A stretch of 64,000 nucleotides of DNA from an uncultured Alphaproteobacteria bacterium (GTDB lineage: Bacteria; Pseudomonadota; Alphaproteobacteria; RF32; CAG-239): positions 21,519 to 85,518 of the forward strand of contig CAKQUE010000005.1 of assembly GCA_934277435.1 (NCBI GenBank), read 5' to 3'. The notes below the pieces were generated by a model that saw only the letters and a program-made list of their open reading frames with translations, made no database searches and was not told the origin of the DNA. Both the position numbers and the translations under genes were made by a program. The number at the start of each line of letters is the position of its first letter. Positions within the stretch are counted from its first letter, which is position 1. Positions 33,938 through 41,904 of the stretch are shown here, in pieces.

Positions 33938-34014
33938 ACGACTCATCGTTTTCTTAAATCTTCTCAAAGAGTAGCAAAACTACAACAAAATAAGAAGTCA
34001 AAAAGATGAGTCGT
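33938..34014 (-). repeat. 10-bp inverted repeat between dnaA and dnaN
   Basis: ACGACTCATC (33938-33947) and GATGAGTCGT (34005-34014) are perfect complements 57 bp apart. On the minus strand the second arm also folds on itself (AACGA, TGAG, TCGTT) before TTTTTG, so it could terminate or attenuate dnaA transcripts. It may also help couple dnaA and dnaN expression. Confidence 0.5.
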
Positions 34015-34029
34015 CAACAATTTTTTTAC

Positions 34030-35466
34030 TTAGTTTTCCAAAAGGTGGCGCAAGGCTTCTACGCTTTCGGAAAGCGACGTGTCTTCAACAATCAGTTCTT
34101 CTACTTTGCGGACAGCGTGCATAACTGTGGTGTGGTCACGGTCAAATTTACGGCCAATCTCCGGCAATGAGCGCGAAGTCAGCTGTTTTGCCAAATACAT
34201 GGCAATTTGACGCGGGCGGGCTACGTTGCGAGCACGGCGTGAAGATTGCATCTCTTTGACCGAAATATTGAAGTATTCAGCAACTTTTCTTTGAATTTCA
34301 TCAATTGTTGTTTTGCGGTCAATTGAGCGCAGCATATCCTTTAATACGTCTTGAGTCATATCCAAAGTGATTTCGTGACCAGAAAGCAATTGCGAATGTG
34401 CAGCGATTCGTTTTAATGAGCCTTCCAGTTCGCGGATATTAGAAGTAATTTTTTGCGCCAAAAAGTCAGCGACATTTTGCGGCAGATTAATACCCAGTTG
34501 AGCAGCTTTTTTGTTTAAGATGTCAACGCGCAAATCAAAATCTGTCGGCATAATATCAGCGGCCAATCCGCTGTTTAGGCGAGATTTTAAGCGGGCTTCA
34601 ATGCCATCTAAATCGTTTGGTGATTTGTCGGCGGATAAAATAATCTGGCGGCCGCCTTCCATCAAAGAGTCAAATGTATAGAAAAATTCATCTTGAGTTT
34701 TTTCTTTGTTAGCCAAAAATTGCACGTCGTCAATCATCAAAACGTCAACTGAACGGAATTGCTCCTTAAAAGCCTCAGCATCTTTATAGCGCAAAGCTTT
34801 AACAAATTTATACAAAAACTGTTCTGCAGAAATATAAACTACGTTGCGTGACGGATCATTCTTTTTGATTTCCCAAGCGATAGCGTGCATCAAATGGGTT
34901 TTGCCCAGTCCAACGCCAGAGTATAAAAACAGTGGATTAAAAGATATATTTCTCGATTCGGCAACCTTTTTTGCGGCCACATAAGCAAACTCATTGGTTT
35001 TACCAACAACAAAATTTTCAAATGTGTAGGCTGGATTCAGCTTTGAAGACAAATATTGTTCATCATCTGTTGCGGTATAAGTGTTGGCAACATTATTTAA
35101 ACCGTAAATGCTTTGCGGAGTCGGTGTAGATTTAATTTTTTTCAAAAGCGAAGTGTCGCGGTTTCCCATAATAGAATTTTCAGCCGGTCCGACATTTTGC
35201 ACAATAAATTGAACTTTTTTAATATCAGGGTTTTTGTGTTCCCAAATTTTATGGATTCTGTCAGAATAATGAGCAATCACCCAGTTTTTCATAAAAGCTG
35301 TCGGTGCGCAAATATTCATTACGCCGTCATTAAAAGAACTTACGCTAAGCGGTTTCAACCAACTGTCAAAGGCGGTTTCTCCAAATTCATTTTTTAACTG
35401 GCAACAAACTTGCTCCCATTGGTCATTGATAGAAAAATCTTCGTCATATATTGCTTGTTCAGCCAT
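34030..35466 (-). CDS. dnaA: Chromosomal replication initiator DnaA
   Basis: Binds the origin and melts it. From ATG 35466 the protein has 478 residues (E. coli 467); AGGAT lies six bp before it. Upstream in-frame ATGs at 35472 and 35571 are less likely. Domain I is followed by a short linker, the AAA+ domain (YSGVGLGKTHLMHAIAWE, Walker B in VLMIDDVQFLA), and domain IV with the DNA-binding signature DRDHTTVMHAVRKVE. The arrangement rpsT-dnaA-dnaN-recF is typical of Alphaproteobacteria. Confidence 0.97.
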   Translation of the reverse strand: MAEQAIYDEDFSINDQWEQVCCQLKNEFGETAFDSWLKPLSVSSFNDGVMNICAPTAFMKNWVIAHYSDRIHKIWEHKNPDIKKVQFIVQNVGPAENSIMGNRDTSLLKKIKSTPTPQSIYGLNNVANTYTATDDEQYLSSKLNPAYTFENFVVGKTNEFAYVAAKKVAESRNISFNPLFLYSGVGLGKTHLMHAIAWEIKKNDPSRNVVYISAEQFLYKFVKALRYKDAEAFKEQFRSVDVLMIDDVQFLANKEKTQDEFFYTFDSLMEGGRQIILSADKSPNDLDGIEARLKSRLNSGLAADIMPTDFDLRVDILNKKAAQLGINLPQNVADFLAQKITSNIRELEGSLKRIAAHSQLLSGHEITLDMTQDVLKDMLRSIDRKTTIDEIQRKVAEYFNISVKEMQSSRRARNVARPRQIAMYLAKQLTSRSLPEIGRKFDRDHTTVMHAVRKVEELIVEDTSLSESVEALRHLLEN

Positions 35467-35860
35467 CTTCATATCCTGTTCAGTTAAAATTACTTCAAAT
35501 AATTGTGCGAGAAATGAACTGTAATGCCTAAATTTTTTTACAGCGTGCGCTAATTTTTTTGCCTTAAACAATAGCCGTCAATTCAAAGACTTATGTTTTG
35601 TTGGCATAAAGCTTATCAGCGTAGTGCTGTCAATTTTTTAGTTTTTTTGTTTTCAATCTATAACAATTTATTTTGCTCAAAATTTTATTTTTATGCTTTT
35701 AGTTTTGTTAGATTGTCATACATCATTTCTTCAAAATCTAAATTAATTGTTAACAGCAAAAATATACAAATACAAGAGAACTTTTTAAGAACATTGCAAT
35801 TAAATAGCTTGACAAGTGTTTTTGCTAGAGTCGGAAAATAAGTGCTTGTTTTTCAACTAA
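35467..35860. other. Gene-free dnaA upstream region
   Basis: Very A/T-rich gap between the dnaA start and the rpsT terminator. I found no consensus DnaA boxes, so it does not look like the origin. On the plus strand a TTGACA at 35812 has no convincing -10 at 17 bp. The dnaA promoter should lie here on the minus strand but is not obvious. Confidence 0.5.
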
Positions 35861-35905
35861 AAAATGCAAATTGAACCCATGAAGGAACAATTTGCATTTT
35901 AGGAT
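35861..35905. terminator. Terminator of rpsT
   Basis: AAAATGCAAATTG and CAATTTGCATTTT make a perfect 13-bp stem with a 14-nt loop. On the minus strand it is followed by a T run ending in AG, 25 bp after the rpsT stop. Confidence 0.85.
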
Positions 35906-35925
35906 TTTTCTAGAGTCTTTAAAGA

Positions 35926-36186
35926 TTAAAGAGCTTTAATTTTTTGAGCTAAACGAGAAATCGTACGAGAAGCAGCATTCTTTTTGAAAACGCCTTTTTG
36001 AGCAGCTCTCATCATTTCGCTTTCAGCAGTAATAAAAGCAGCTGCAGCAGCTTCTTTATCTTTAGCGTTAATCAAAGCGTCAACTTTTTTAACAAAAGTT
36101 CTAACGCGGCTTCTGCGAGCGCCGTTAATCAAACTGCGTTTGTTGTTTCTTACGATTCTTGTTTTTGCCGACTTATGATTGGCCAT
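35926..36186 (-). CDS. rpsT: 30S ribosomal protein S20
   Basis: Small-subunit assembly protein binding 16S rRNA. ATG 36186 gives 86 residues beginning MANHKSAKTRIVRNNKRSL, the family start. An in-frame start at 36267 would lie in the -35 box and is wrong. AGGAAG sits 7 bp before the ATG. A strong promoter and terminator flank it. Confidence 0.97.
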   Translation of the reverse strand: MANHKSAKTRIVRNNKRSLINGARRSRVRTFVKKVDALINAKDKEAAAAAFITAESEMMRAAQKGVFKKNAASRTISRLAQKIKAL

Positions 36187-36238
36187 AATTTTCTTCCTAT
36201 ATAAAATTTTAGTTAATACAAAATTTACTCTGGTAAAC

Positions 36239-36267
36239 TTTATAACCACGACAGGTTCATAAGTCAA
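36239..36267 (-). promoter_or_regulatory. rpsT promoter
   Basis: On the minus strand TTGACT (36262-36267), a 17-bp spacer and TATAAA (36239-36244), with a ~45-nt leader to the rpsT ATG. Confidence 0.75.
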
Positions 36268-36295
36268 CTGAATTTTTCAAAAACTTTGTGATTTT

Positions 36296-36661
36296 TTAAG
36301 GTTTTGACTTGACGGTTATGCGGATAATCAGAGGTTTTACGGATTCTTTGATGATTTCCAGTGTTTCACCTTCGCGATAAAAAAGTAAGTTATTTCCGCG
36401 ATTCCCTTGATATATCCACCCTAGCTGCGGCAGCGATTCTCTATAAAAATTTGCAACGGTGGCAAATTTTAGCCGGCGCGAGGTTAAATAGGCTTCCAGC
36501 AGTCTGGTTTCTTCATTGCCAAAAGAAATATCATCTTGTGTTATTTGCGACAGGCCGTCCATCAAAGGCACATCTTCCATGCCTTCCACAAAATTTGCGG
36601 CATTTACCGTTGATATCAAAGTTAAAAAAAACAAAAAAATCAGGGCTGAAAGTTTTTTCAT
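36296..36661 (-). CDS. Small secreted protein of unknown function, 121 residues
   Basis: ATG 36661 has AAGGAAT seven bp upstream and gives a clean signal peptide (MKKLSALIFLFFLTLISTVNA). The mature part includes ISFGNEETRLLEAYLTSRRLKFATVANFYRESLPQLGWIYQG, suggesting a small periplasmic alpha/beta domain. I do not recognise a named family; similar small proteins occur beside mutM-rpsT in related genomes only as far as I can recall. It starts 10 bp after mutM and is probably co-transcribed. Confidence 0.75.
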   Translation of the reverse strand: MKKLSALIFLFFLTLISTVNAANFVEGMEDVPLMDGLSQITQDDISFGNEETRLLEAYLTSRRLKFATVANFYRESLPQLGWIYQGNRGNNLLFYREGETLEIIKESVKPLIIRITVKSKP

Positions 36662-36671
36662 AATCGATTCC

Positions 36672-37505
36672 TTATTTTTGTAAAACCGGACAGAAAAACG
36701 TTGAACGTCCTCCAAGCACGATTTTTTCAATATGTTTTTTACCATTGCAGCAGCAATCGGGACAGCGTTGTCCGGTTTTATTATAAACACAGTGTTGCTT
36801 TTGAAAATAGCCGATATCGCCGTCAGGTCGCTTAAAATCATGAATGGTCGAACCGCCGGCTGCAATGGCTTTTTCTAGAATTTCCTGAGTATATTTAATA
36901 ATCAATGCACATTCTTCAATGTTTATGGATTTAGATTCTCTGGTTGGTAAAATTCTGGCTTTATACAGGATTTCCGAAGCATAAATGTTGCCGATTCCGC
37001 AAATAATGCTTTGATCTAAAAGCGCGACTTTTATAGCGCATTTTTTAGAATGCAAAATATCTAGCAGATATTTTGGCGTTAGTTCTTTCTCCCAAGGGTC
37101 TAAGCCTAGTTCTTTTAATAGCGGATTCTCTTTTAGTTTATCGGAGTCGCAGACTGTAACCAGTCCAAAGCGCCGCACATCGTTATAAATAATAACGCCG
37201 TTAGAGGTTTCAAAAATAATGTGGTCATGTTTATCCAGTGGATTTGGTAAACTGGATTCTATTTTTATTTTTCCGCTCATACCAAAGTGCCAGATAATAG
37301 TTTGCCCGTTATCAAGTTCAACCAACATATATTTAGCGATTCGCTTTAGAGCAATTACGGTAGCGCCCTCGATTCTTTTTTCAAAATCTTCTGGCACGTT
37401 TTGCCTAAATTGGCGTTGTCGCACCGTAACTTTAACTATTTTTGCGCCAAGCAAAGTTTTGGCAACGGTGTTTTTTATGGTTTCAACTTCTGGAAGTTCC
37501 GGCAT
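36672..37505 (-). CDS. mutM: Formamidopyrimidine-DNA glycosylase (Fpg/MutM)
   Basis: Base-excision repair of oxidised purines such as 8-oxoguanine. P2-E3 at the mature N-terminus (MPELPEVETI) are the catalytic proline and glutamate, and the AKYMLVELD lysine is present. The helix-two-turn-helix region includes CGIGNIYASEILY. The C-terminal zinc finger is odd. Its first pair (CPDC) is followed by two more cysteines (CCN), and the fourth ligand, normally in CPxCQ, is Leu (CPVLQ). The arginine of GGRSTFF that contacts DNA is kept. The enzyme may still bind zinc through an alternative cysteine. Confidence 0.93.
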   Translation of the reverse strand: MPELPEVETIKNTVAKTLLGAKIVKVTVRQRQFRQNVPEDFEKRIEGATVIALKRIAKYMLVELDNGQTIIWHFGMSGKIKIESSLPNPLDKHDHIIFETSNGVIIYNDVRRFGLVTVCDSDKLKENPLLKELGLDPWEKELTPKYLLDILHSKKCAIKVALLDQSIICGIGNIYASEILYKARILPTRESKSINIEECALIIKYTQEILEKAIAAGGSTIHDFKRPDGDIGYFQKQHCVYNKTGQRCPDCCCNGKKHIEKIVLGGRSTFFCPVLQK

Positions 37506-37612
37506 CTTAATCTCCTTAATGCTATAATAACGGAGTAGAATTTGTTTGCAATCTGCTTGCCATTATTTATAAACAGGATTAAACTGTTTCGAATGTTAGG
37601 AAAAGAGATTTT

Positions 37613-38194
37613 ATGTTAAAAAGAACCAAAAAATATTATGCTCCGCAAAATGAAAATGTCGAACATCAATGCGACTACCCTGGGTGTACCGAAAAAGGTG
37701 AGTACCGTGCGCCTAAAGACCGCAAGCTGAAAGAATATTATTGGTTTTGCTTAAAACATGTTCAAGAATATAATTCAAAATGGAATTATTACGGAGATGG
37801 CGGAGCGGCTGCCGAAGAAGAGGAACGCTTGCGTTCTAAAATGCATTTTCAAAAAGGGTTTCGCTCTAAAGTTCGTTATCAGTTTGGCTATGATTTATGG
37901 GATGAGGCCGAATTTTTTGATTCTGACTATGCTAATCCTTCGGATTCTAGTCGCGAATATTCTGCGGATGGCATATATTTTACGGTAGAAGAGCGCCGTT
38001 ATATTCAAATTTTAGAAATGGATATCCGTGATTTAAATCCCGAAACTTTGAAAAAACAATACAAGGCCTTGGCCAAAAAATATCATCCAGATGTGAATCA
38101 AAAAGATAAAAATGCTGAAGAAAAATTTAAACAGATTTCTGCGGCGTATCATGCGCTTTTAGATAAGTTTTCGCGCGTGCCTAATTATGGATGA
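37613..38194 (+). CDS. J-domain protein (DnaJ-like co-chaperone)
   Basis: Probable Hsp70 partner. The C-terminal ~60 residues form a J domain with the HPD motif (LAKKYHPDVNQKDKNAEEKFKQISAAYHALL). The N-terminal part has a cysteine/histidine cluster (C-DYPGC ... FCLKH) of unknown role, followed by a charged linker. This layout, short and with J domain at the C-terminus, is seen in alphaproteobacterial DnaJ-like proteins. Divergent from mutM; a terminator follows. Confidence 0.9.
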   Translation: MLKRTKKYYAPQNENVEHQCDYPGCTEKGEYRAPKDRKLKEYYWFCLKHVQEYNSKWNYYGDGGAAAEEEERLRSKMHFQKGFRSKVRYQFGYDLWDEAEFFDSDYANPSDSSREYSADGIYFTVEERRYIQILEMDIRDLNPETLKKQYKALAKKYHPDVNQKDKNAEEKFKQISAAYHALLDKFSRVPNYG

Positions 38195-38200
38195 TACAAA

Positions 38201-38238
38201 AAATCCTCGCTAAAATGATATTATTTCAGCGAGGATTT
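38201..38238. terminator. Bidirectional terminator
   Basis: AAATCCTCGCT and AGCGAGGATTT form an 11-bp stem with a 16-nt loop, between the J-domain gene and the convergent aminotransferase gene. Confidence 0.85.
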
Positions 38239-38260
38239 GGCTTAGTTGATAAGCTTTACA

Positions 38261-39421
38261 TTAAGCGGCTTTTTTCATCTTTTCAGCGGCAAATTCGTTC
38301 ATTTTGCTAATAACGTATGACTGTTCTTCTTCCGTCAAATAAGGAGTCATAGGAATGCTGCAAACAGTTTTAGAAAGTTTTTCGCAAACCGGTAAAGAAC
38401 GATTGTTCCATTTTGCATATGCAGTTTGTGTATTTACCGGACGAGGATAGTAAGCGCCGCAAGGAATACCGTTGGCCTTTAAGTAATTCATCAATTCGTC
38501 GCGGTCTTCGCAGTTGATTGTGTACAAAGCGTAGGCTGACTGGCAGTTTGGCAAAATTTCTTGCTTGTTGAAATATGGACTTAATTCTTCGTCATAGCGT
38601 TTTGCAACTTTGTAACGGTCTTTCAATTCTTGTTCAAATACTGTCAATTTTAAGAGCAAAACAGCGGCTTGGAAAGAGTTCATACGACCGGTCATGCCTA
38701 AACGAACATTGTCATAGTGATCTTCAGGGCTCATACCGTGAACGCGGCAGGATTTAACCAATTCGTTTTCTTCGTTGTTGTTAGTAAACACAGCGCCGCC
38801 GTCACCATAGCACCCCAATGGTTTTGTAGGGTAGAAGGAGGTTGCGGTCATATCGGCGATAGAACCTGCATGTCTTCCGTGGTAAATAGAGCCGAAAGAC
38901 TGGCAAGAGTCAGACAAAACTTTCATACCGTTTTCATGAGCGATTTTAATGATTTCATCATAGTTGCACGGAGAACCGAAAATATCAACGGCAACAACAG
39001 CCTTAAGGTTTAATTTGCCTTCTTTTTTAACTTCGGCAATAGCTTTTTTCAAATCTTCTGGATTCATGTTGTAGGTATTTGGATCCGAGTCTACAAAAAT
39101 CGGAGTTGCGCCAAGCAAAACAGGGGCTTCAGCCGAGGCAACAAATGTAAAAGATGAAACAAAAACAGCGTCGCCTGGTTTAACGCCCCATGCCATCAAG
39201 GCCAGTGTCAGGGCATCGGTTCCCGAACCGCAGGTTGAGCAATATTTTGTGCCGGCAAAATTAGCCAGTTTTTCATCTAATTCTTTAGTTTCTGGACCTT
39301 GGCAATATGCGCCATGATTTAAAATTGTTTTGAAAGAGTCTAAAAATTTTTCCTGACCAATAACTTTTTGAGCAGTTGCGCAGTCAAACAAGTTGATTTT
39401 GGTAGATGGTTTATTTGTCAT
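38261..39421 (-). CDS. DegT/DnrJ/EryC1/StrS-family sugar aminotransferase
   Basis: PLP enzyme that transfers an amino group to a nucleotide-linked keto sugar, for surface polysaccharides. Visible motifs are the glycine-rich CGSGTDALTLALMA, the PLP-contacting DSCQSFG, and the Schiff-base lysine in SFYPTKPLGCYGDGGAV. Length (386) is normal. The exact sugar cannot be read from the sequence; WbpE-like enzymes share this form. It stands alone, though galE and a glycosyltransferase lie elsewhere in the window. Confidence 0.9.
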   Translation of the reverse strand: MTNKPSTKINLFDCATAQKVIGQEKFLDSFKTILNHGAYCQGPETKELDEKLANFAGTKYCSTCGSGTDALTLALMAWGVKPGDAVFVSSFTFVASAEAPVLLGATPIFVDSDPNTYNMNPEDLKKAIAEVKKEGKLNLKAVVAVDIFGSPCNYDEIIKIAHENGMKVLSDSCQSFGSIYHGRHAGSIADMTATSFYPTKPLGCYGDGGAVFTNNNEENELVKSCRVHGMSPEDHYDNVRLGMTGRMNSFQAAVLLLKLTVFEQELKDRYKVAKRYDEELSPYFNKQEILPNCQSAYALYTINCEDRDELMNYLKANGIPCGAYYPRPVNTQTAYAKWNNRSLPVCEKLSKTVCSIPMTPYLTEEEQSYVISKMNEFAAEKMKKAA

Positions 39422-39526
39422 ATTTTATCTTCCTTTAAAAATGTTTTTAACTGAGATGTAAAATACACTGATTTGCTTAATGGTGCAACACACAAAAAGT
39501 TACGTTTTTGTAACAATGATATAAAC

Positions 39527-39556
39527 AAAAAGGCGATGTCAAAAACATCGCCTTTT
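39527..39556. terminator. Bidirectional terminator
   Basis: AAAAGGCGATGT and ACATCGCCTTTT form a 12-bp stem with a 5-nt loop, just after the outer-membrane protein gene. Confidence 0.85.
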
Positions 39557-39576
39557 CAAACTCTAACTCGTTAAAA

Positions 39577-40179
39577 TTAGAAAGTATATCTAACACCGAG
39601 CATGATTTCATGGTCACGAGCTGTCAATTTAGCAACATTACCTTCGCCAGAGTTCTTGCGGATACGGCCCAAGTCAGCATAGCGGTAACCAGCATCCAAA
39701 GTCCAATGAGAATTGATGTCATATGTCAAACCAGCCATAACTTGCCAAGCCAAATTGTAAACAGATTTAGCCTCTTCGCCGCTGTCAGCTTTCAAATAAG
39801 CAGAACCGATACCAGCACCAACATAAGGAGTCCATGGAGTGCATGTCAAATAGTCAAAATAAGCATTGGCCATTACAGAGTGTTTATAAAGTCTGAAGTG
39901 AGTCAATTCGCCAAGGTGATTTCTTTTGATGTCACGAGAATTGTTCAATTCCAATTCACCACGAACATAACCGGCTTGAACACCGTAAGCAACGTGTGTG
40001 CCAAACAATTCTTTGTTTGCTTTTTCACGATACAATTCAGGATTAGATGGTGCAGCAGATTTCATGTTTACTTTGTTGAAGTCATAAGAAATTTTGCCAG
40101 ATACGTACTGATTTACTTCAGCTTGCGCATTAACGCTGAGTAAGCAGGCAACACCGGCCAATAACAAAAATTTTTTCAT
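39577..40179 (-). CDS. Outer-membrane beta-barrel protein (OmpA/opacity-like), 200 residues
   Basis: Signal peptide MKKFLLLAGVACLLSVNAQA precedes alternating amphipathic strands. These include YGVQAGYVRGELELN, WTPYVGAGIGSAYLK and LDAGYRYADLG, and the protein ends LGVRYTF, a C-terminal aromatic typical of Bam substrates. This is the eight-stranded surface-protein form. Specific function unknown. Single gene with AGGAATAAA ribosome site and a terminator. Confidence 0.85.
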   Translation of the reverse strand: MKKFLLLAGVACLLSVNAQAEVNQYVSGKISYDFNKVNMKSAAPSNPELYREKANKELFGTHVAYGVQAGYVRGELELNNSRDIKRNHLGELTHFRLYKHSVMANAYFDYLTCTPWTPYVGAGIGSAYLKADSGEEAKSVYNLAWQVMAGLTYDINSHWTLDAGYRYADLGRIRKNSGEGNVAKLTARDHEIMLGVRYTF

Positions 40180-40344
40180 AGTTTATTCCTTCTAAATATT
40201 ACTTTTGAACAACAATATTACTATTCGTATTGTAACACCGCCACTTTAGAGCGATAAATGCAATTAGTCAAGCAATAACGTGATAAATTTTGGCAACAAA
40301 ATGTTTCAAAATTTAAAATCAGGTATGTATATAGCGGCAAAAGT

Positions 40345-41055
40345 TTAAAAATATGTATACAGAATACGTCCATTTTTTTGCAGCCACTCACGGCCTTTAT
40401 TCCAATCAGGATAAAGATTTGCCACACAGAGCCAAAAAGCCGGAGAATGATTTTGATGTTTGAGATGAGAAACTTCATGTGCCATTAGGTAATCTATCAC
40501 ATATTTTGGCGCCAGCGCTATTCTCCAGTTATAATTTATATTATTGAGCGTAGAGCAGCTGCCCCAGCGCGATTTGGTGTCTTTTATGCAAATGCCGTTG
40601 ATTTTGCAGCCGATTTTAGTGGCGAGCGGTGCGGATAATTTATAAAATTCTTCTGCGGCGGCGTGACGGATGTAGTCTTTGACACGTCTATGCAAAAATT
40701 CGGCACCTCCTGAAACAATCAAGGTATCACCGTCTAATCTGACGCCGCAACGGGCGTTTGGTTGATGAGAAATGGTTATATTTTGTCCAAATAGTGAAAT
40801 TGTTTCGCCATCGCTAAAAGATTTTCGTTCTGGTAGTTTTTGTAGTGTTTCTACAATCCAGTCCATATTTTCGTTTATAAAATTAACGGCGCGTTTTCTG
40901 GTGCAATATTTAGGAATAGAAAGCACCGGAATACGCTCTTTGCTGTCTATATGTAAAATAAGTTTGCGTGAGCTTGCCGACTGCACGATTTTGATATCCA
41001 TGCCGACAGCCTCTTTAATGTCAAAGGTCTTGCCAGTCAACAATGTAATCTTCAT
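40345..41055 (-). CDS. YgjP-like zinc metallopeptidase (M48-type, DUF45)
   Basis: Predicted metal-dependent hydrolase. The zinc motif HEVSH is in DYLMAHEVSHLKHQNHSPAFW. The KSRWGSCS segment upstream is characteristic of the YgjP/SprT-like family. From ATG 41055 it has 236 residues; an ATG at 41076 is possible. The first ~35 bp overlap the end of the YcgN-like gene. Physiological substrate unknown. Confidence 0.87.
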   Translation of the reverse strand: MKITLLTGKTFDIKEAVGMDIKIVQSASSRKLILHIDSKERIPVLSIPKYCTRKRAVNFINENMDWIVETLQKLPERKSFSDGETISLFGQNITISHQPNARCGVRLDGDTLIVSGGAEFLHRRVKDYIRHAAAEEFYKLSAPLATKIGCKINGICIKDTKSRWGSCSTLNNINYNWRIALAPKYVIDYLMAHEVSHLKHQNHSPAFWLCVANLYPDWNKGREWLQKNGRILYTYF

Positions 41056-41524
41056 AGTCTTGAACCTTTGTTTCATTAATCAATTCACGGTTGCTCAAAT
41101 CCATACCGGCGTTTTTAACACTATCGGCTCTACCGGTTAAAAGCGGGTGCCATTCTGGCAAATCATAGCCGTTGTCCAAAAGCCAATAAGCACATGTCTT
41201 AGGTAGCCAGCGCGGTTTTTCTCGTACGGCGGCAAGGTCTATTTTTCGACAGTCGTCCATCACGTCAAAGCGGTGTTCATATATTTTGCAAAGGCAGCTT
41301 TTGCAATCTAAAAAACGACAGCAAGCGCGGGTAAAATGAATCTTTCCTTTAATTTCAATTTTGTTCAGACAGCATTTACCGCAGCCGTCGCACAGAGCTT
41401 CCCATTCCGCCTCATTTAATTCATCAAGCTTTTTATGCTTCCAAAATTCCGGCTTCAGCTTTTTGAAATCATCAACACGCTGCTGCGGATTAAATTCGGT
41501 TTCATCTAATTCAATTTCTTTCAC
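41021..41524 (-). CDS. YcgN-family cysteine-cluster protein (UPF0260)
   Basis: Protein of unknown biochemical role with a conserved zinc/iron-sulfur-like cysteine cluster: CDGCGKCC, then CCRFLDCKSCLCKIY and DDCR. The rest includes KTCAYWLLDNG. At 167 residues its length is near the family's ~150. It overlaps both neighbours (4 bp with the gene before, about 35 bp with the gene after), so translation is coupled. A shorter paralogue lies directly upstream. Confidence 0.88.
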   Translation of the reverse strand: MKEIELDETEFNPQQRVDDFKKLKPEFWKHKKLDELNEAEWEALCDGCGKCCLNKIEIKGKIHFTRACCRFLDCKSCLCKIYEHRFDVMDDCRKIDLAAVREKPRWLPKTCAYWLLDNGYDLPEWHPLLTGRADSVKNAGMDLSNRELINETKVQDYEDYIVDWQDL

Positions 41525-41904
41525 ACAAGCTCTCCGTCGATAATATGGTTTTCTAAGTCATCTTCCGCCACCAAGGTTTCGGATATCACACGTCCCTGCA
41601 GTGGTTGCAACGCTTGTTCCTTATAATTTGCGTCAAACAATTTGCGATAAGCGCAAACTTTTGGCATCCAAGGCAGTTTTTCAACGTTTTGCGGTGTAAG
41701 TTTTAAGCATTCCGGCACCAGTTCGCAGCGTTTGTCATAAACAGTGCAAAGGTTTTGTTCAATATCATAATAACGGCAGATGACATTGGTATAATAAACT
41801 TCATCGGTGTCATCGTCTTGCAGTTTTAACAAACAACAGCGACCGCAGCGGCGGCAAATGTTTTCCCATTCTTTAGGGGAAATTTTAGAAAAGTTTTTTG
41901 CCAT
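41521..41904 (-). CDS. Second, shorter YcgN/YkgJ-like cysteine-cluster protein
   Basis: Paralogue of the next gene: CRRCGRCC, ICRYYDIEQNLCTVYDKRC, PECL and KVCAYRKLF occupy equivalent places. It has 127 residues. The first base of its ATG coincides with the end of the dnaB stop region, and its last four bases overlap the next start. Tandem pairs of this family are unusual to me. Function unknown; binding of a metal or iron-sulfur cluster is suggested by the cysteines. Confidence 0.8.
   Translation of the reverse strand: MAKNFSKISPKEWENICRRCGRCCLLKLQDDDTDEVYYTNVICRYYDIEQNLCTVYDKRCELVPECLKLTPQNVEKLPWMPKVCAYRKLFDANYKEQALQPLQGRVISETLVAEDDLENHIIDGELV

Noticed and set aside
35467..35860. Replication origin beside dnaA
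   Set aside because: A/T-rich but no DnaA boxes found, and in Alphaproteobacteria the origin is often not at dnaA.
36187..36267. N-terminal extension of S20 from an ATG at 36267
   Set aside because: It would place the start in the -35 box; the ATG at 36186 has the conserved MANHKSAK start and a ribosome site.
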